Under the pieces are notes generated by a model. The model did no database searches. It saw only the letters and a program-made list of their open reading frames with translations, and was not told the origin of the DNA. Of a DNA stretch of 64,000 nt, positions 9,577 through 19,000 are shown piece by piece. Within the stretch, counting starts at the first letter, position 1. Every line of letters begins with the position of its first letter. The stretch is from assembly GCA_034717695.1 (NCBI GenBank), contig JAYELS010000080.1, positions 10,433-74,432 of the forward strand, written 5' to 3'. The position numbers and the translations under genes were made by a program. The stretch is from NAT127 sp034717695. Its GTDB lineage: Bacteria; Pseudomonadota; Gammaproteobacteria; Pseudomonadales; Porticoccaceae.

Positions 9577-10255
9577 GCTGCCCGTCACCAAGGCGGTGCG
9601 CGCCCTTCTGGCGCGGGACCTCACCCTTGCCATCCGCCACCGGGGTGAGATGGCCAACCCGCTGATTTTTTTTGTGATGGTGGCCACCCTCGTGCCCCTC
9701 GGGGTGACCCCGGAGGCCCGCGAACTGGCGCGCCTCGCCCCCGGCATGATCTGGGTGATGGCCCTGTTGTCGTCGCTGCTGTCGGCGGAGACCCTGTTCC
9801 TGTCCGACCACCGGGACGGCACCCTGGAGCAGCTGGTGCTCTCCCCCCAGCCCCTGTGGCTGCTGGTGCTGGCCAAGGTGCTGGTGCACTGGCTGGTGAC
9901 CGGGCTGCCGTTGACCCTGCTGTCGCCACTGCTCGGGGTGATGCTGTCGCTGCCGGCGGCGGGCTACGGGCCGATGATGGCGAGCCTCGCCCTCGGCACC
10001 GCCGCCCTCAGCCTGATCGGCGCCATCGGCGCGGCGCTGACGGTGGCCATCCCCCGGGGCGGCCTGTTGCTGTCGCTGATCGTGATGCCGCTCTACATGC
10101 CGGTATTGATATTCGGTGCCAGCGCGGTGCAGCAGGCGGTGGATGGCATGGCGCCCTCGGGGCCCCTGGCGGTCCTCGGTGCCCTGCTGGCCTTTTCCTG
10201 TCTGATGTCGCCCTTTGCCACCGCGGGGGCGTTGCGAGTGAGTTTGCATGGCTAA
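9563..10255 (+). CDS. ccmB: heme exporter membrane protein CcmB
   Basis: Integral membrane partner of CcmA in the cytochrome c maturation ABC complex. The 230 residues are mostly hydrophobic with about six transmembrane segments, for example 'MIWVMALLSSLLSAETLFL' and 'SLIGAIGAALTVAIPRGG'. The family stretch 'DGTLEQLVLSPQPLWLLVLA' is present. Length matches the family (about 220). It overlaps ccmA by 14 bases and ccmC by 8 bases, implying translational coupling. Confidence 0.95.
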   Translation: MAAPELPVTKAVRALLARDLTLAIRHRGEMANPLIFFVMVATLVPLGVTPEARELARLAPGMIWVMALLSSLLSAETLFLSDHRDGTLEQLVLSPQPLWLLVLAKVLVHWLVTGLPLTLLSPLLGVMLSLPAAGYGPMMASLALGTAALSLIGAIGAALTVAIPRGGLLLSLIVMPLYMPVLIFGASAVQQAVDGMAPSGPLAVLGALLAFSCLMSPFATAGALRVSLHG

Positions 10256-11006
10256 TCCGCGTTCCTTCGAATGGTTTCACCGCCTTGGTTCGCCCCAGGG
10301 GTTCTACCGCATGACCACGCCCTGGCTGCCCTGGCTCGCGGCGGCGGCCCTCGGCCTGCTCGCCGTGGGCACCGTCTGGGGGCTCGGCTTCGCGCCCCAG
10401 GACGCCAAACAGGGCAACAGCTTTCGCATCATCTACATCCACGTGCCGGCGGCCTTCCTGGCCCTCGCCGGTTACTATGTGATGGCGGTGGCGGGGGCCG
10501 TTGGCCTGGTGTGGAAGATGAAGCTGTCCTACATGGTGATGAAGGCCGCGGCGCCCCTGGGGGCGGCCCTGACCCTGGTGTCCCTGGTCACCGGCGCCCT
10601 TTGGGGCAAGCCCACCTGGGGGACCTACTGGGTGTGGGATGCCCGCATCACCTCCATGCTGGTGCTCTTTTTTCTCTATCTCGGGGTGATTGCCCTGCAC
10701 CATGCCTACAGCAACGGCGAGGCCGCCAGCAAGGCGGCGGCGGTGCTGGCGCTGGTGGGCACCGCCAACATCCCCATCATCTACAAGTCGGTGGACTGGT
10801 GGTATACCCTGCACCAGCCGGCCACCATCAAACTCACCGAGGCCCCCAGCATGCACCCGGACATGTTCCAGCCCCTGGTGGTGATGATCGGCGGCTTTTA
10901 CTGTCTTTATGCCCTGGTGTTGATCCTGGCCACCCGGGTCGAAGTCCTGCACCGGGAGCGGCGCACCCGCTGGGTGCGCGATCTGGTGATGGGGGGGGCG
11001 GACTGA
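10248..11006 (+). CDS. ccmC: heme handling protein CcmC
   Basis: Membrane protein that attaches heme to CcmE in the periplasm. The 252 residues hold six transmembrane segments and the tryptophan-rich WWD-type motif 'KPTWGTYWVWDARITSM', with conserved histidines 'IYIHVPAAFLAL' and 'SMHPDMFQPL' that ligate heme. It overlaps ccmB by 8 bases and its TGA overlaps the ATG of ccmD. Confidence 0.96.
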   Translation: MANPRSFEWFHRLGSPQGFYRMTTPWLPWLAAAALGLLAVGTVWGLGFAPQDAKQGNSFRIIYIHVPAAFLALAGYYVMAVAGAVGLVWKMKLSYMVMKAAAPLGAALTLVSLVTGALWGKPTWGTYWVWDARITSMLVLFFLYLGVIALHHAYSNGEAASKAAAVLALVGTANIPIIYKSVDWWYTLHQPATIKLTEAPSMHPDMFQPLVVMIGGFYCLYALVLILATRVEVLHRERRTRWVRDLVMGGAD

Positions 11007-11215
11007 TGGCCGACCGCTTCCAGTTCGACAGCCTGGCCGCCTTCCTGGCCATGGATGGCCACGGCGCCTTTATCTGGCTGTCCTACGGCATCACCCTGCT
11101 GGTGCTCGCCTGGCTGGTGGCGACGCCCCTGATCCGCGCCCGGCGGGTGCGGGCCGAGATCCGCCGCCAGCACCGCGCCACCGCCACTTCCGCCACCGAG
11201 GAGAGCACCGACTGA
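11006..11215 (+). CDS. ccmD: heme exporter protein CcmD
   Basis: Small membrane subunit (69 residues) needed for release of heme-loaded CcmE from CcmABC. Seen: 'FLAMDGHGAFIWLSYGITL', the typical CcmD entry to its single transmembrane helix, then a basic tail 'RARRVRAEIRRQH'. The ATG shares one base with the ccmC stop and the TGA shares one base with the ccmE start. Confidence 0.92.
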   Translation: MADRFQFDSLAAFLAMDGHGAFIWLSYGITLLVLAWLVATPLIRARRVRAEIRRQHRATATSATEESTD

Positions 11216-11664
11216 TGCACCCGATTCGCCGCCAACGCCTGATCGCCGTGGTTTTCATCGTCATTCTCGCCACCGCCGCCGTGGGCCTTCTGACCTACGC
11301 CCTGCGCCAGAACATCAATCTGTTCTACACCCCCTCCCAGATCGTTGCCGGGGAGGCCCCCGAGGGCACCCGCATCCGGGTCGGCGGGATGGTGGTGGCG
11401 GGCAGCGTCACCCGGGTGCCGGACAGCCTCGACACCGTCTTCAAGGTCACCGATGGCGCGGGGGAGGTGGCGATTGCCTACACCGGTATCCTGCCGGACC
11501 TGTTCGCCGAGAACGAGGCGGCGGTGGCCACCGGGGAGTTGCGCGATGATGGCACCTTCGCCGCCTCCGAGGTGCTCGCCAAGCACGACGAGAACTACAC
11601 CCCGCCGGAAGTGGCGGACGCCATGAACAAGGCCATGGAGAAGGCCCGCGAGGGTCGCCAATGA
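11215..11664 (+). CDS. ccmE: cytochrome c-type biogenesis protein CcmE
   Basis: Periplasmic heme chaperone anchored by one N-terminal helix (about residues 8-28). It binds heme covalently through the His of the 'HDENY' motif, here His124, and passes it to CcmF. The beta-barrel part 'GTRIRVGGMVVAGSV' is recognisable. 149 residues, like the family. The second half of the motif (Tyr128) is intact, so it should be the standard His-type CcmE. It overlaps ccmF by four bases. Confidence 0.97.
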   Translation: MHPIRRQRLIAVVFIVILATAAVGLLTYALRQNINLFYTPSQIVAGEAPEGTRIRVGGMVVAGSVTRVPDSLDTVFKVTDGAGEVAIAYTGILPDLFAENEAAVATGELRDDGTFAASEVLAKHDENYTPPEVADAMNKAMEKAREGRQ

Positions 11665-13637
11665 ATCCGGAAATCGGTCACTTCTGTCTGATCCTGGGCT
11701 TTGGCCTCGCCATTATCCAGGCCCTGTTGCCCCTCGTCGGGTCGGTGACCGGCAACCGCCCCTGGATGGCCGCCGCGCGGCCCCTGGCGGTGGGCCAGTT
11801 CGTGCTCGCCGCCCTCAGTTTCGCCGCGCTCACCCTGGCCTTTCTCGGCGACGACTTCTCGGTGCTGTACGTGGTCAACAACTCCAACAGCCTGTTGCCC
11901 TGGTACTACAAGATCAGCGCGGTGTGGGGCGCCCACGAGGGCTCGCTGCTGTTGTGGGTGCTGACCCTCGCCGGCTGGACCGCCGCCGTGGCCCTGTTCA
12001 GCCGCTCCCTGCCCCTGGTGCTGGTGGCCCGGGTGCTGGCGGTGATGGCCCTGGTGGCGGTGGGTTTCTACCTGTTCCTGCTGTTTACTTCCAATCCCTT
12101 CGAGCGGGTGCTGCCGTTCCCCGCCCAGGATGGTGCCGACCTCAATCCCCTCCTGCAGGACATCGGCCTGATCGTCCACCCGCCGCTGCTGTACATGGGC
12201 TACGTGGGATTCAGCGTGCCCTTCGCCTTTGCCATCGCCGCCCTGCTGGCGGGCCGGCTGGACGCCGCCTGGGCGCGCTGGACCCGCCTCTGGACCAACG
12301 CCGCCTGGGCCTTCCTCACCCTCGGCATCGCCCTCGGCAGCTGGTGGGCCTACTACGAGCTGGGCTGGGGTGGCTGGTGGTTCTGGGATCCGGTGGAGAA
12401 CGCCTCCTTCATGCCCTGGCTGGTGGGCACCGCCCTGGTCCACAGCCTTGCGATCACCGAGAAGCGGGGCGCGTTCCGGGCCTGGACCCTGCTGCTCGCC
12501 ATCTTTGCCTTCTCCCTGAGTCTGCTGGGAACCTTCCTGGTGCGCTCCGGGGTGCTCACCTCGGTCCACGCCTTTGCCTCCGACCCGACCCGGGGGGTTT
12601 TCATCCTCGCCTTCCTCGGGGTGGTGGTGGGGGGCTCCCTGCTGCTGTTTGCCATCCGCGGCCAGACCCTGCGCTCCCAGGGGGGCTTCGACTGGCTGTC
12701 CCGGGAGGCCTTCATGCTGATCAACAACATCCTGCTGGTGATCGCCACCGCCATCATCCTGCTGGGCACCCTCTACCCCCTGGTGGCGGACGTGCTCGGC
12801 TGGGGCAAGATCTCCGTGGGGCCGCCTTACTTCAACCTGTTCTTCGTGCCGCTGATGCTGGTGCTCGCGCCGTTGATGGCGGTGGGCGCGGTGCTGCGCT
12901 GGAAGCGCAGCGAGTGGCGCTGGCTGCGGCCCTCGCTGCTCGCTCCCCTGGCCCTGGCCCTGGTGGCGGGGGCGGTGTTTCCCTGGGCCTTCGGGGGTGA
13001 ATTTCACGGCGGCGCGGCTGTCACCGTGGCGGTGTTTACCTGGGCCCTGGTGCTGATTGTCCGGGATATCTGGGGCAAGTCCGGCCACTCCGCCGGTCGC
13101 CTCGCCGGGCTTCGCCGCCTCACCGGCAGCTACTACGGTATGCACCTGGCCCACGCCGGAGTGATCTGCTGCATCCTCGGCGCCGGCCTCGTCACTGTCT
13201 ACAGTGTCGAAAAGGACGCCCGGGTGGAGGCCGGCACCCTGGTGGAGGACCTCGGCTACCATTTCGAGTTCGTCAACTTCGAGACCGTCAACGGCCCGAA
13301 CTATGTGGCGGACCAGGCCAACGTGCGGGTCACCCGGGACGACGCCCTGGTCACCACCCTCCATCCGCAAAAGCGCCGCTACCTGGCCAGCGGCCAGGTG
13401 ATGACCGAGGCGGGCATCGGCGGCGGGCTGTGGCGGGATCTCTACGTCTCCCTCGGCGAGCCCCTCGGGGAGGGCGCCTGGGCGGTGCGGGTCCACGTCA
13501 AGCCCTTCGTGCGCTGGATATGGCTCGGCGCCCTGCTGATGGCGGCGGGGGGCGGGCTCGCCATGCTCGATCGCCGCTACCGGGCCCGCCGGGTGGCGGA
13601 GGCCGACGCCACCGGCCTTGCCGGAGCGACCCCATGA
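11661..13637 (+). CDS. ccmF: cytochrome c heme lyase subunit CcmF
   Basis: Large polytopic membrane protein (658 residues) that ligates heme to apocytochrome c together with CcmH and CcmI. The WWD domain 'WGGWWFWDPVENASFMPWL' is intact, preceded by 'SAVWGAHEGSLLLWVL' and followed by 'FSLSLLGTFLVRSG'. About 15 hydrophobic segments are visible. Start ATG 11661 overlaps ccmE; the stop overlaps ccmG in an ATGA arrangement. Confidence 0.97.
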   Translation: MNPEIGHFCLILGFGLAIIQALLPLVGSVTGNRPWMAAARPLAVGQFVLAALSFAALTLAFLGDDFSVLYVVNNSNSLLPWYYKISAVWGAHEGSLLLWVLTLAGWTAAVALFSRSLPLVLVARVLAVMALVAVGFYLFLLFTSNPFERVLPFPAQDGADLNPLLQDIGLIVHPPLLYMGYVGFSVPFAFAIAALLAGRLDAAWARWTRLWTNAAWAFLTLGIALGSWWAYYELGWGGWWFWDPVENASFMPWLVGTALVHSLAITEKRGAFRAWTLLLAIFAFSLSLLGTFLVRSGVLTSVHAFASDPTRGVFILAFLGVVVGGSLLLFAIRGQTLRSQGGFDWLSREAFMLINNILLVIATAIILLGTLYPLVADVLGWGKISVGPPYFNLFFVPLMLVLAPLMAVGAVLRWKRSEWRWLRPSLLAPLALALVAGAVFPWAFGGEFHGGAAVTVAVFTWALVLIVRDIWGKSGHSAGRLAGLRRLTGSYYGMHLAHAGVICCILGAGLVTVYSVEKDARVEAGTLVEDLGYHFEFVNFETVNGPNYVADQANVRVTRDDALVTTLHPQKRRYLASGQVMTEAGIGGGLWRDLYVSLGEPLGEGAWAVRVHVKPFVRWIWLGALLMAAGGGLAMLDRRYRARRVAEADATGLAGATP

Positions 13638-14179
13638 AGAATCTCAAGCTGTTCATCCCCCTGGCGGTGTTCCTGGTGCTCGGCATATTCCTGCTGCGGG
13701 GCCTCGACCGGGATCCCACGGAGCTGCCCTCGGCGCTGATCAGCCGCCCGGTGCCCGACTTCGACCTGCCCGATCTGCTGGAGCCCGGCCGCAGCCACGA
13801 CCAGACCCTGTTCCAGGGCCGGGTGAGCCTGCTCAATGTCTGGGGTACCTGGTGTGTCGCCTGCCGGGTGGAGCACCCTTTCCTGATGGAGCTGGCCGGG
13901 CGGGGCGTCGACATCATCGGCATGAACTACAAGGATGAACAGGACGCCGCCCGCCAGTGGCTGGTGGACAAGGGCGATCCCTACCGGATCAACTTCGTCG
14001 ATCGGGACGGCCGCCTGGCCATCGACCTCGGCGTGTTCGGCGCCCCCGAGACCTACCTGGTGGACCATCGCGGCGTGATCCACTACAAGCACGTCGGGGT
14101 GGTGGACGAGGCGGTCTGGGGCCAGATGCAGCCCCTCTACGACCGCCTGGTGGCCGCGGCCGGGGAGGGCGGCCAATGA
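13634..14179 (+). CDS. ccmG: thiol:disulfide interchange protein CcmG/DsbE
   Basis: Membrane-anchored periplasmic thioredoxin that reduces apocytochrome c or CcmH disulfides. 181 residues: N-terminal anchor 'LFIPLAVFLVLGIFLLRGLD', then 'FDLPDLLEP', active site 'WGTWCVACRVEHP' (C-V-A-C) and 'FGAPETYLVD' containing the cis-proline region. C-V-A-C instead of the common C-P-T-C is a minor variation seen in the family. Position between ccmF and ccmH is standard. Confidence 0.95.
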   Translation: MKNLKLFIPLAVFLVLGIFLLRGLDRDPTELPSALISRPVPDFDLPDLLEPGRSHDQTLFQGRVSLLNVWGTWCVACRVEHPFLMELAGRGVDIIGMNYKDEQDAARQWLVDKGDPYRINFVDRDGRLAIDLGVFGAPETYLVDHRGVIHYKHVGVVDEAVWGQMQPLYDRLVAAAGEGGQ

Positions 14180-14655
14180 CCGCTTCCCGTCTTGCCCTGC
14201 TGGCGTTACTGCTGTGGGCCTGCCAGGCCTTCGCGGTGATCGAGATCGCGCCCCTGTCGAACGCCGAGCTGGAGGCCCGCTACCGGGTGCTGATCGAGGA
14301 GCTGCGCTGCCCCAAGTGTCAGAACCAGAACCTCGCCGACTCCGATGCCCCCATCGCCGCCGACCTGCGGGGGGAGGTTCGCCGCCTGCTGGAAGAGGGG
14401 CGCGGCGACGACGAGATCGCCGCCCACCTGGTGGCCCGCTACGGCGAGTTCGTTCTCTACCGCCCGGCGGTGAAGGGCAATACCCTGTTGCTCTGGTACG
14501 GCCCCGCGGCCCTCGCCCTGCTCGGTCTTGTCGCCCTCGCCCTGGTGGTGCGCCGCCACCGCCGCGACGCGCCGGACAGCGCCCCCCTCGACCCCGTCGA
14601 GCAACAACGACTGAACGCCCTGCTCAATGGCGATGACCGGGAGCCCCACCCATGA
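14176..14655 (+). CDS. ccmH: cytochrome c-type biogenesis protein CcmH (CcmL type)
   Basis: Periplasmic thiol oxidoreductase that prepares apocytochrome cysteines for heme attachment. 159 residues with signal peptide 'LALLALLLWACQAFA', the diagnostic 'LRCPKCQNQNLADS' motif, a three-helix domain and one C-terminal membrane helix 'LLLWYGPAALALLGLVALALV'. It overlaps ccmG by four bases and ccmI by four bases. The separate ccmI shows that this is the split arrangement rather than the fused E. coli CcmH. Confidence 0.95.
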   Translation: MTASRLALLALLLWACQAFAVIEIAPLSNAELEARYRVLIEELRCPKCQNQNLADSDAPIAADLRGEVRRLLEEGRGDDEIAAHLVARYGEFVLYRPAVKGNTLLLWYGPAALALLGLVALALVVRRHRRDAPDSAPLDPVEQQRLNALLNGDDREPHP

Positions 14656-15881
14656 TCTGGCTCGGCCTTGCCATTGCCGCCCTCTCCGCCGCCAGCTTCG
14701 TCCTGGCGGGCCTCCGCTACCGGGGCGGCGCCCCCGGCGCCGCCGCCGAGGTGGACGTCAACCGCGCCCTCTACCGGGAGAAGCTCGCCGAACTGGACGT
14801 CCAGCACGCCGCGGGCGATTTCACCGATGGCGAGCGGGACGCCCTCGCCCTGGAATACCAGCGCCAGTTTCTGGTGGACAATGCCGGTCTCGCCGACGCC
14901 GCCCCGGGGCGGGAGCGGGGCCGCTGGGTGTTTCTCCTGCTCGCCGTGCTGCTGCCCCTGTTCGCGGCGGGGGTGTACCTGCGCATCGGCGCCGCCGACG
15001 AGCTGGCCCTGCGGGACCTGCTCGACCGGCGCATGGCGCTGCTGGGCGGTGCCGCCCCGGGGGAGGCGGTGCAGGCCCTCGACGCCGAGATCCTCGCCGG
15101 CCTCCACCGCCTGGCGCGGAGCAAATCCGACCGCCCGGTGTACCCGGTGCTGCTCGCCCGGCTCTACCAGGACCGGGGCGACTTCGCCGCCGCGGTGGAC
15201 CACTACCGGGCCGCCGTGGCCCTGCTCCCCGAGGACGGCGCCCTCCACGGCGAGTACGCCCAGGCGCTCTTTTTTGCCGCCGGCAACCGCATGACTGCCG
15301 AGGTGGAGGCCGCTACCGTCAAGGCCCATAGCCTCAACCCCGATGACCAGACCGCGCTCGGCCTGATGGGCATCGCCGCCTACCAGGCGTCCCGCTACCG
15401 GGAGGCCATCGGCCATTGGCGCCAGGCCCTCGGCCAGCTGCACCCCGGTTCCCCGTCCCGCACCGCCCTGCTCGCCGGCATTCAGAGCGCCGAAGCCAAG
15501 CTCAAGGCCGCCGGCGAGGATCCCGGCGCGGATGGCGGCGTCAGCCTGATGGTGGACGTGGAACTCGACGCCGGCTTCGAGGTGCCCGCCGACACCACGG
15601 TGTTCATCTACGCCCGCGCCTGGCAGGGCTCCCCCATGCCCCTCGCCATCAAGCGTCTGACCCGGGGGGAATTGCCGGCGCGGATCACCCTCGACGAAAG
15701 CCTCGCCATGAACCCCGCCATGACCCTCGCCTCGGTCCCCGAGGTGGAAGTGGTCGCCCGGGTGTCCTTCGCCGGCACCGCCGCGGCCGCCCCCGGCGAC
15801 ATCGAGGGCAGCCTCGGCCCGGTCAAGCCCGGGGCCGACGCCGAACCCCTGTCCTTGGTAATGGCCCGCCGCATTCCCTGA
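14652..15881 (+). CDS. ccmI: cytochrome c-type biogenesis protein CcmI
   Basis: Apocytochrome c chaperone of the Ccm system. 409 residues: two N-terminal membrane helices (about residues 2-19 and 93-112) separated by 'VNRALYREKLAELD', the usual CcmI cytoplasmic loop. A periplasmic TPR-like region follows ('VLLARLYQDRGDFAAAVDHY', 'GIAAYQASRYREAIGHWRQA'), and a C-terminal domain starts near 'SLMVDVELDAGFEVPADTTV'. It is the last ccm gene; a hairpin follows 13 bases after its stop. Confidence 0.93.
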   Translation: MIWLGLAIAALSAASFVLAGLRYRGGAPGAAAEVDVNRALYREKLAELDVQHAAGDFTDGERDALALEYQRQFLVDNAGLADAAPGRERGRWVFLLLAVLLPLFAAGVYLRIGAADELALRDLLDRRMALLGGAAPGEAVQALDAEILAGLHRLARSKSDRPVYPVLLARLYQDRGDFAAAVDHYRAAVALLPEDGALHGEYAQALFFAAGNRMTAEVEAATVKAHSLNPDDQTALGLMGIAAYQASRYREAIGHWRQALGQLHPGSPSRTALLAGIQSAEAKLKAAGEDPGADGGVSLMVDVELDAGFEVPADTTVFIYARAWQGSPMPLAIKRLTRGELPARITLDESLAMNPAMTLASVPEVEVVARVSFAGTAAAAPGDIEGSLGPVKPGADAEPLSLVMARRIP

Positions 15882-15894
15882 CCCCCGGGCAGGC

Positions 15895-15919
15895 CGCTGA
15901 TTGGCGCCGCCAATCAGCG
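15895..15919. terminator. hairpin between ccmI and smc
   Basis: A 10-bp perfect stem 'CGCTGATTGG' / 'CCAATCAGCG' with a five-base loop, just after the ccmI stop and 88 bases before smc. There is only a short T-poor tail ('CTTGTCCC'), so it may be a weak terminator or a transcript-stabilising structure. Confidence 0.5.
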
Positions 15920-16007
15920 CTTGTCCCGGGACTTCGAGGGTGTAAAATCCGTCGCTCAGCCTGATATCCGCCAGGGGTATCGCCGCCCAACCACCAACGA
16001 GTCATCC

Positions 16008-19000
16008 ATGCGTCTCAAGAGCATCAAGCTGGCGGGGTTCAAGTCCTTCGTGGACCCGACCACGGTACATTTCCCCAGCAATCTGTGCGCGGTTGTGGGC
16101 CCCAACGGGTGCGGCAAATCCAACGTCATCGACGCCGTGCGCTGGGTGATGGGCGAAAGCTCCGCCAAGCACCTGCGGGGCGAATCGATGACCGACGTCA
16201 TCTTCAACGGCTCCGGCGGCCGCAAACCGGTGGGCCAGGCCTCCATCGAGCTCATCTTCGACAACAGCGACGGCACCCTCGGCGGCGAGTACGCCAGCTA
16301 CGCCGAGATCTCCATCCGCCGCAAGGTCACCCGAGACGGCCAGTCCAGCTACTACCTCAACGGCAACAAGTGCCGGCGCCGGGACATCACCGACATCTTC
16401 CTCGGCACCGGCCTTGGGCCCCGCAGCTACGCCATCATCGAGCAGGGCATGATCTCCAACCTGATCGAGGCCCGCCCGGAGGACCTGCGGGTGTTCATCG
16501 AGGAGGCCGCCGGCATTTCCAAGTACAAGGAGCGCCGCCGCGACACCGAGAACCGCATGCGCCGCACCCAGGAGAACCTCGAGCGCCTCACCGACATCCG
16601 CGACGAGCTGGGGCGCCAGCTCCAGCGCCTCGAGCGCCAGGCCCAGGCCGCCGAAAAGTACGCCGAATTCAAGAAGGAGGAGCGCCAGGCCAAGGCCCAG
16701 CTCCAGGCCCTGCGCTGGCGCCAGCTCAACGCCGAGCTGCAGAGCCGCCAGACCCTGATCACCCGCCAGGAGCTGGACGTCGAGGCCCTGGTCACCGAGC
16801 GCAGCGGCTGCGACAACACCCTGGAAAAACTCCGCGCCCGCTACACCGACGAGAGCGACGGCTTCAACGCCACCCAGGGGGAGTTCTACGCCATCGGCGC
16901 CGAGGTGGCGCGCACCGAGCAGTCCATCGAGCATGTGCGCCAGCGCGCCCGGGAGCTGCGCCAGGACATCGAACAGACCGAGCGCAATCACGCCGAGGCC
17001 GAGCAGCACCTGCGGGGCGACCGCGCCCGGGCCGAGGGCTGGCGGGCGGAGCTCGCCGAGATCGTGCCCGCCCTCGACGCCCTGCGGGCCGAGGAGGAGG
17101 AGGCCGCCGCCCTGTTGCAGGCCGCCGAGGAAGACATGAACCTCTGGCAGTCCCGCTGGGATGAATTCAACCAGCGGGCCGCCGCGCCCCGCCAGAAGGC
17201 GGAGGTGGAGCAATCCCGCATCCAGCACCTGGAGCAGGTGCTGCGCCGCCTCGGCGAGCGCATCGAGCGCCTCGAAGGGGAGCGCCGCGAATTCCTTGCC
17301 ACTGGCCCCGACGACGCCGAGCTCGCCCTCCAGGACGAGCAGCTCGCCGAGATGGAACTGAGCGCCGCCGACCGGGAGGGCGAGCTCGACGCCGTCACCG
17401 CTCGCATCGACCAGACCCGCAAGGCCTACCAGGCCAACGGCGTTGAACTGGGGGCGGCGCGGGAGCGGATCCAGGCCCTGAAGGGCCGCCAGGCCTCCCT
17501 CGAGGCCCTCCAGCAGGCCGCCCTCGAGGACCACGGCGAGGAGCGGGCCTGGCTCGACGGCCAGAACCTCGGCGCGGCGCCACGGCTGGCGGAGACCCTC
17601 GATGTGGATGCCGGCTGGGAGCTGGCGGTGGAAACCGTCCTCGGCGATCGCCTCCAGGCGGTCTGTGTCGACGCCCTCGACCCCCTGGTGGCTGCCCTCG
17701 ATCGCATCGCCAAGGGTGAACTCACCCTGGTGGCAGAGGCCGCCGCGACGCCCACCGGCGCCGGCGGCAAGTACCTCGCCGAGCGGGTGCGGGGCGGCGC
17801 CGCCCTGCCGTTGCTCGCCGGCATCCACGCCGCCGACAGCCTCGATGCCGCCCTCGCCCTGCGCCCCACCCTGGCTCCGGGGGAGTCGGTGGTGACCCCC
17901 GACGGCGTCTGGATCGGCCCCAACTGGGCTCGGGTGGCGCGGGGCAGGAATGCCGCCGCCGGGGTGCTCAAGCGCCGCCAGGAACTGGCGGAGCTGGCGG
18001 CGGAACTGGACGACTGTCTCGCCCGCGCCACGGAACTGGGGGCCGAACAGGCGGCCCGCGAGGGGGAGCTCAGCGCCCTGGAGCAGCAGCGGGAGACCCT
18101 GTCCCGGGCCATCGCCGAGGGTCAGCGCGCCTACGCCGAACTGCGCGCCCGGGTCAGCGCCAGCCGCATGCGCATCGAGCAGTTCGCCGCCCGCCGCGCC
18201 CGTGCCGAGGAGGAACTGGCGGAGATCCGTCAGCAACAGCAGCTGGAGCAGGAGAGCCTCGCCGAGGCACGCGCCGTGCTCCAGGACGCCCTCGACGCCA
18301 TGGAGGAGGACACCCAGCAGCGGGAAGCCCTGCTCACCGAGCGAGACCAGGCCCGCAGCCGCCTCGACGGCGCCCGCCAGCGGGCGCGCCACGCCCGCGA
18401 CCGCCTCCATGAGCTGTCGATGCGGGAGCGCTCCGTCAGCACCCAGCTCAACGCCGTGGGGGAGGGGCTGGAACGCCTCGAGGTCCAGGTGGCGCGGCTC
18501 CAGGAGCGCCGCGAGCAACTGCTCGCCGCCGCCAGCAGCGAGGACGACCCCAGCGAGGAACTGGCCCTCCAGCTGGAGGAGCAGCTGGAAAAGCGCCTCC
18601 GGGTGGAAACCCGCCTGGCGGAGGCCCGCCGCCGCCTGGAGGAGGTGGAGCACGGCATGCGGGAGCAGGAGAAGCGCCGCGGCCAGCTCGAAAGCCTGAT
18701 CCTCGACAAGCGCACCGAGCTGGAACAGACCCGCCTCCAGACCCAGGAAGTGCGCACCCGCTGCAATACCATCGCCGAGCAGGTGGCCGAACAGGGCTAC
18801 CAGTTGCAGGCCCTCCTGGACGAACTGGGGGAGGACGCCGACCCCCGCCAGTGGGAGGAGGAGCTCGAACGCATCGCCGCCCGCATCCAGCGCCTCGGCG
18901 CCATCAACCTCGCCGCCATCGAGGAATTCAAGACCGAGTCGGAACGAAAGACCTATCTCGATGCCCAAAACAACGAGTTGATGGAGGCCCTGGAAACCCT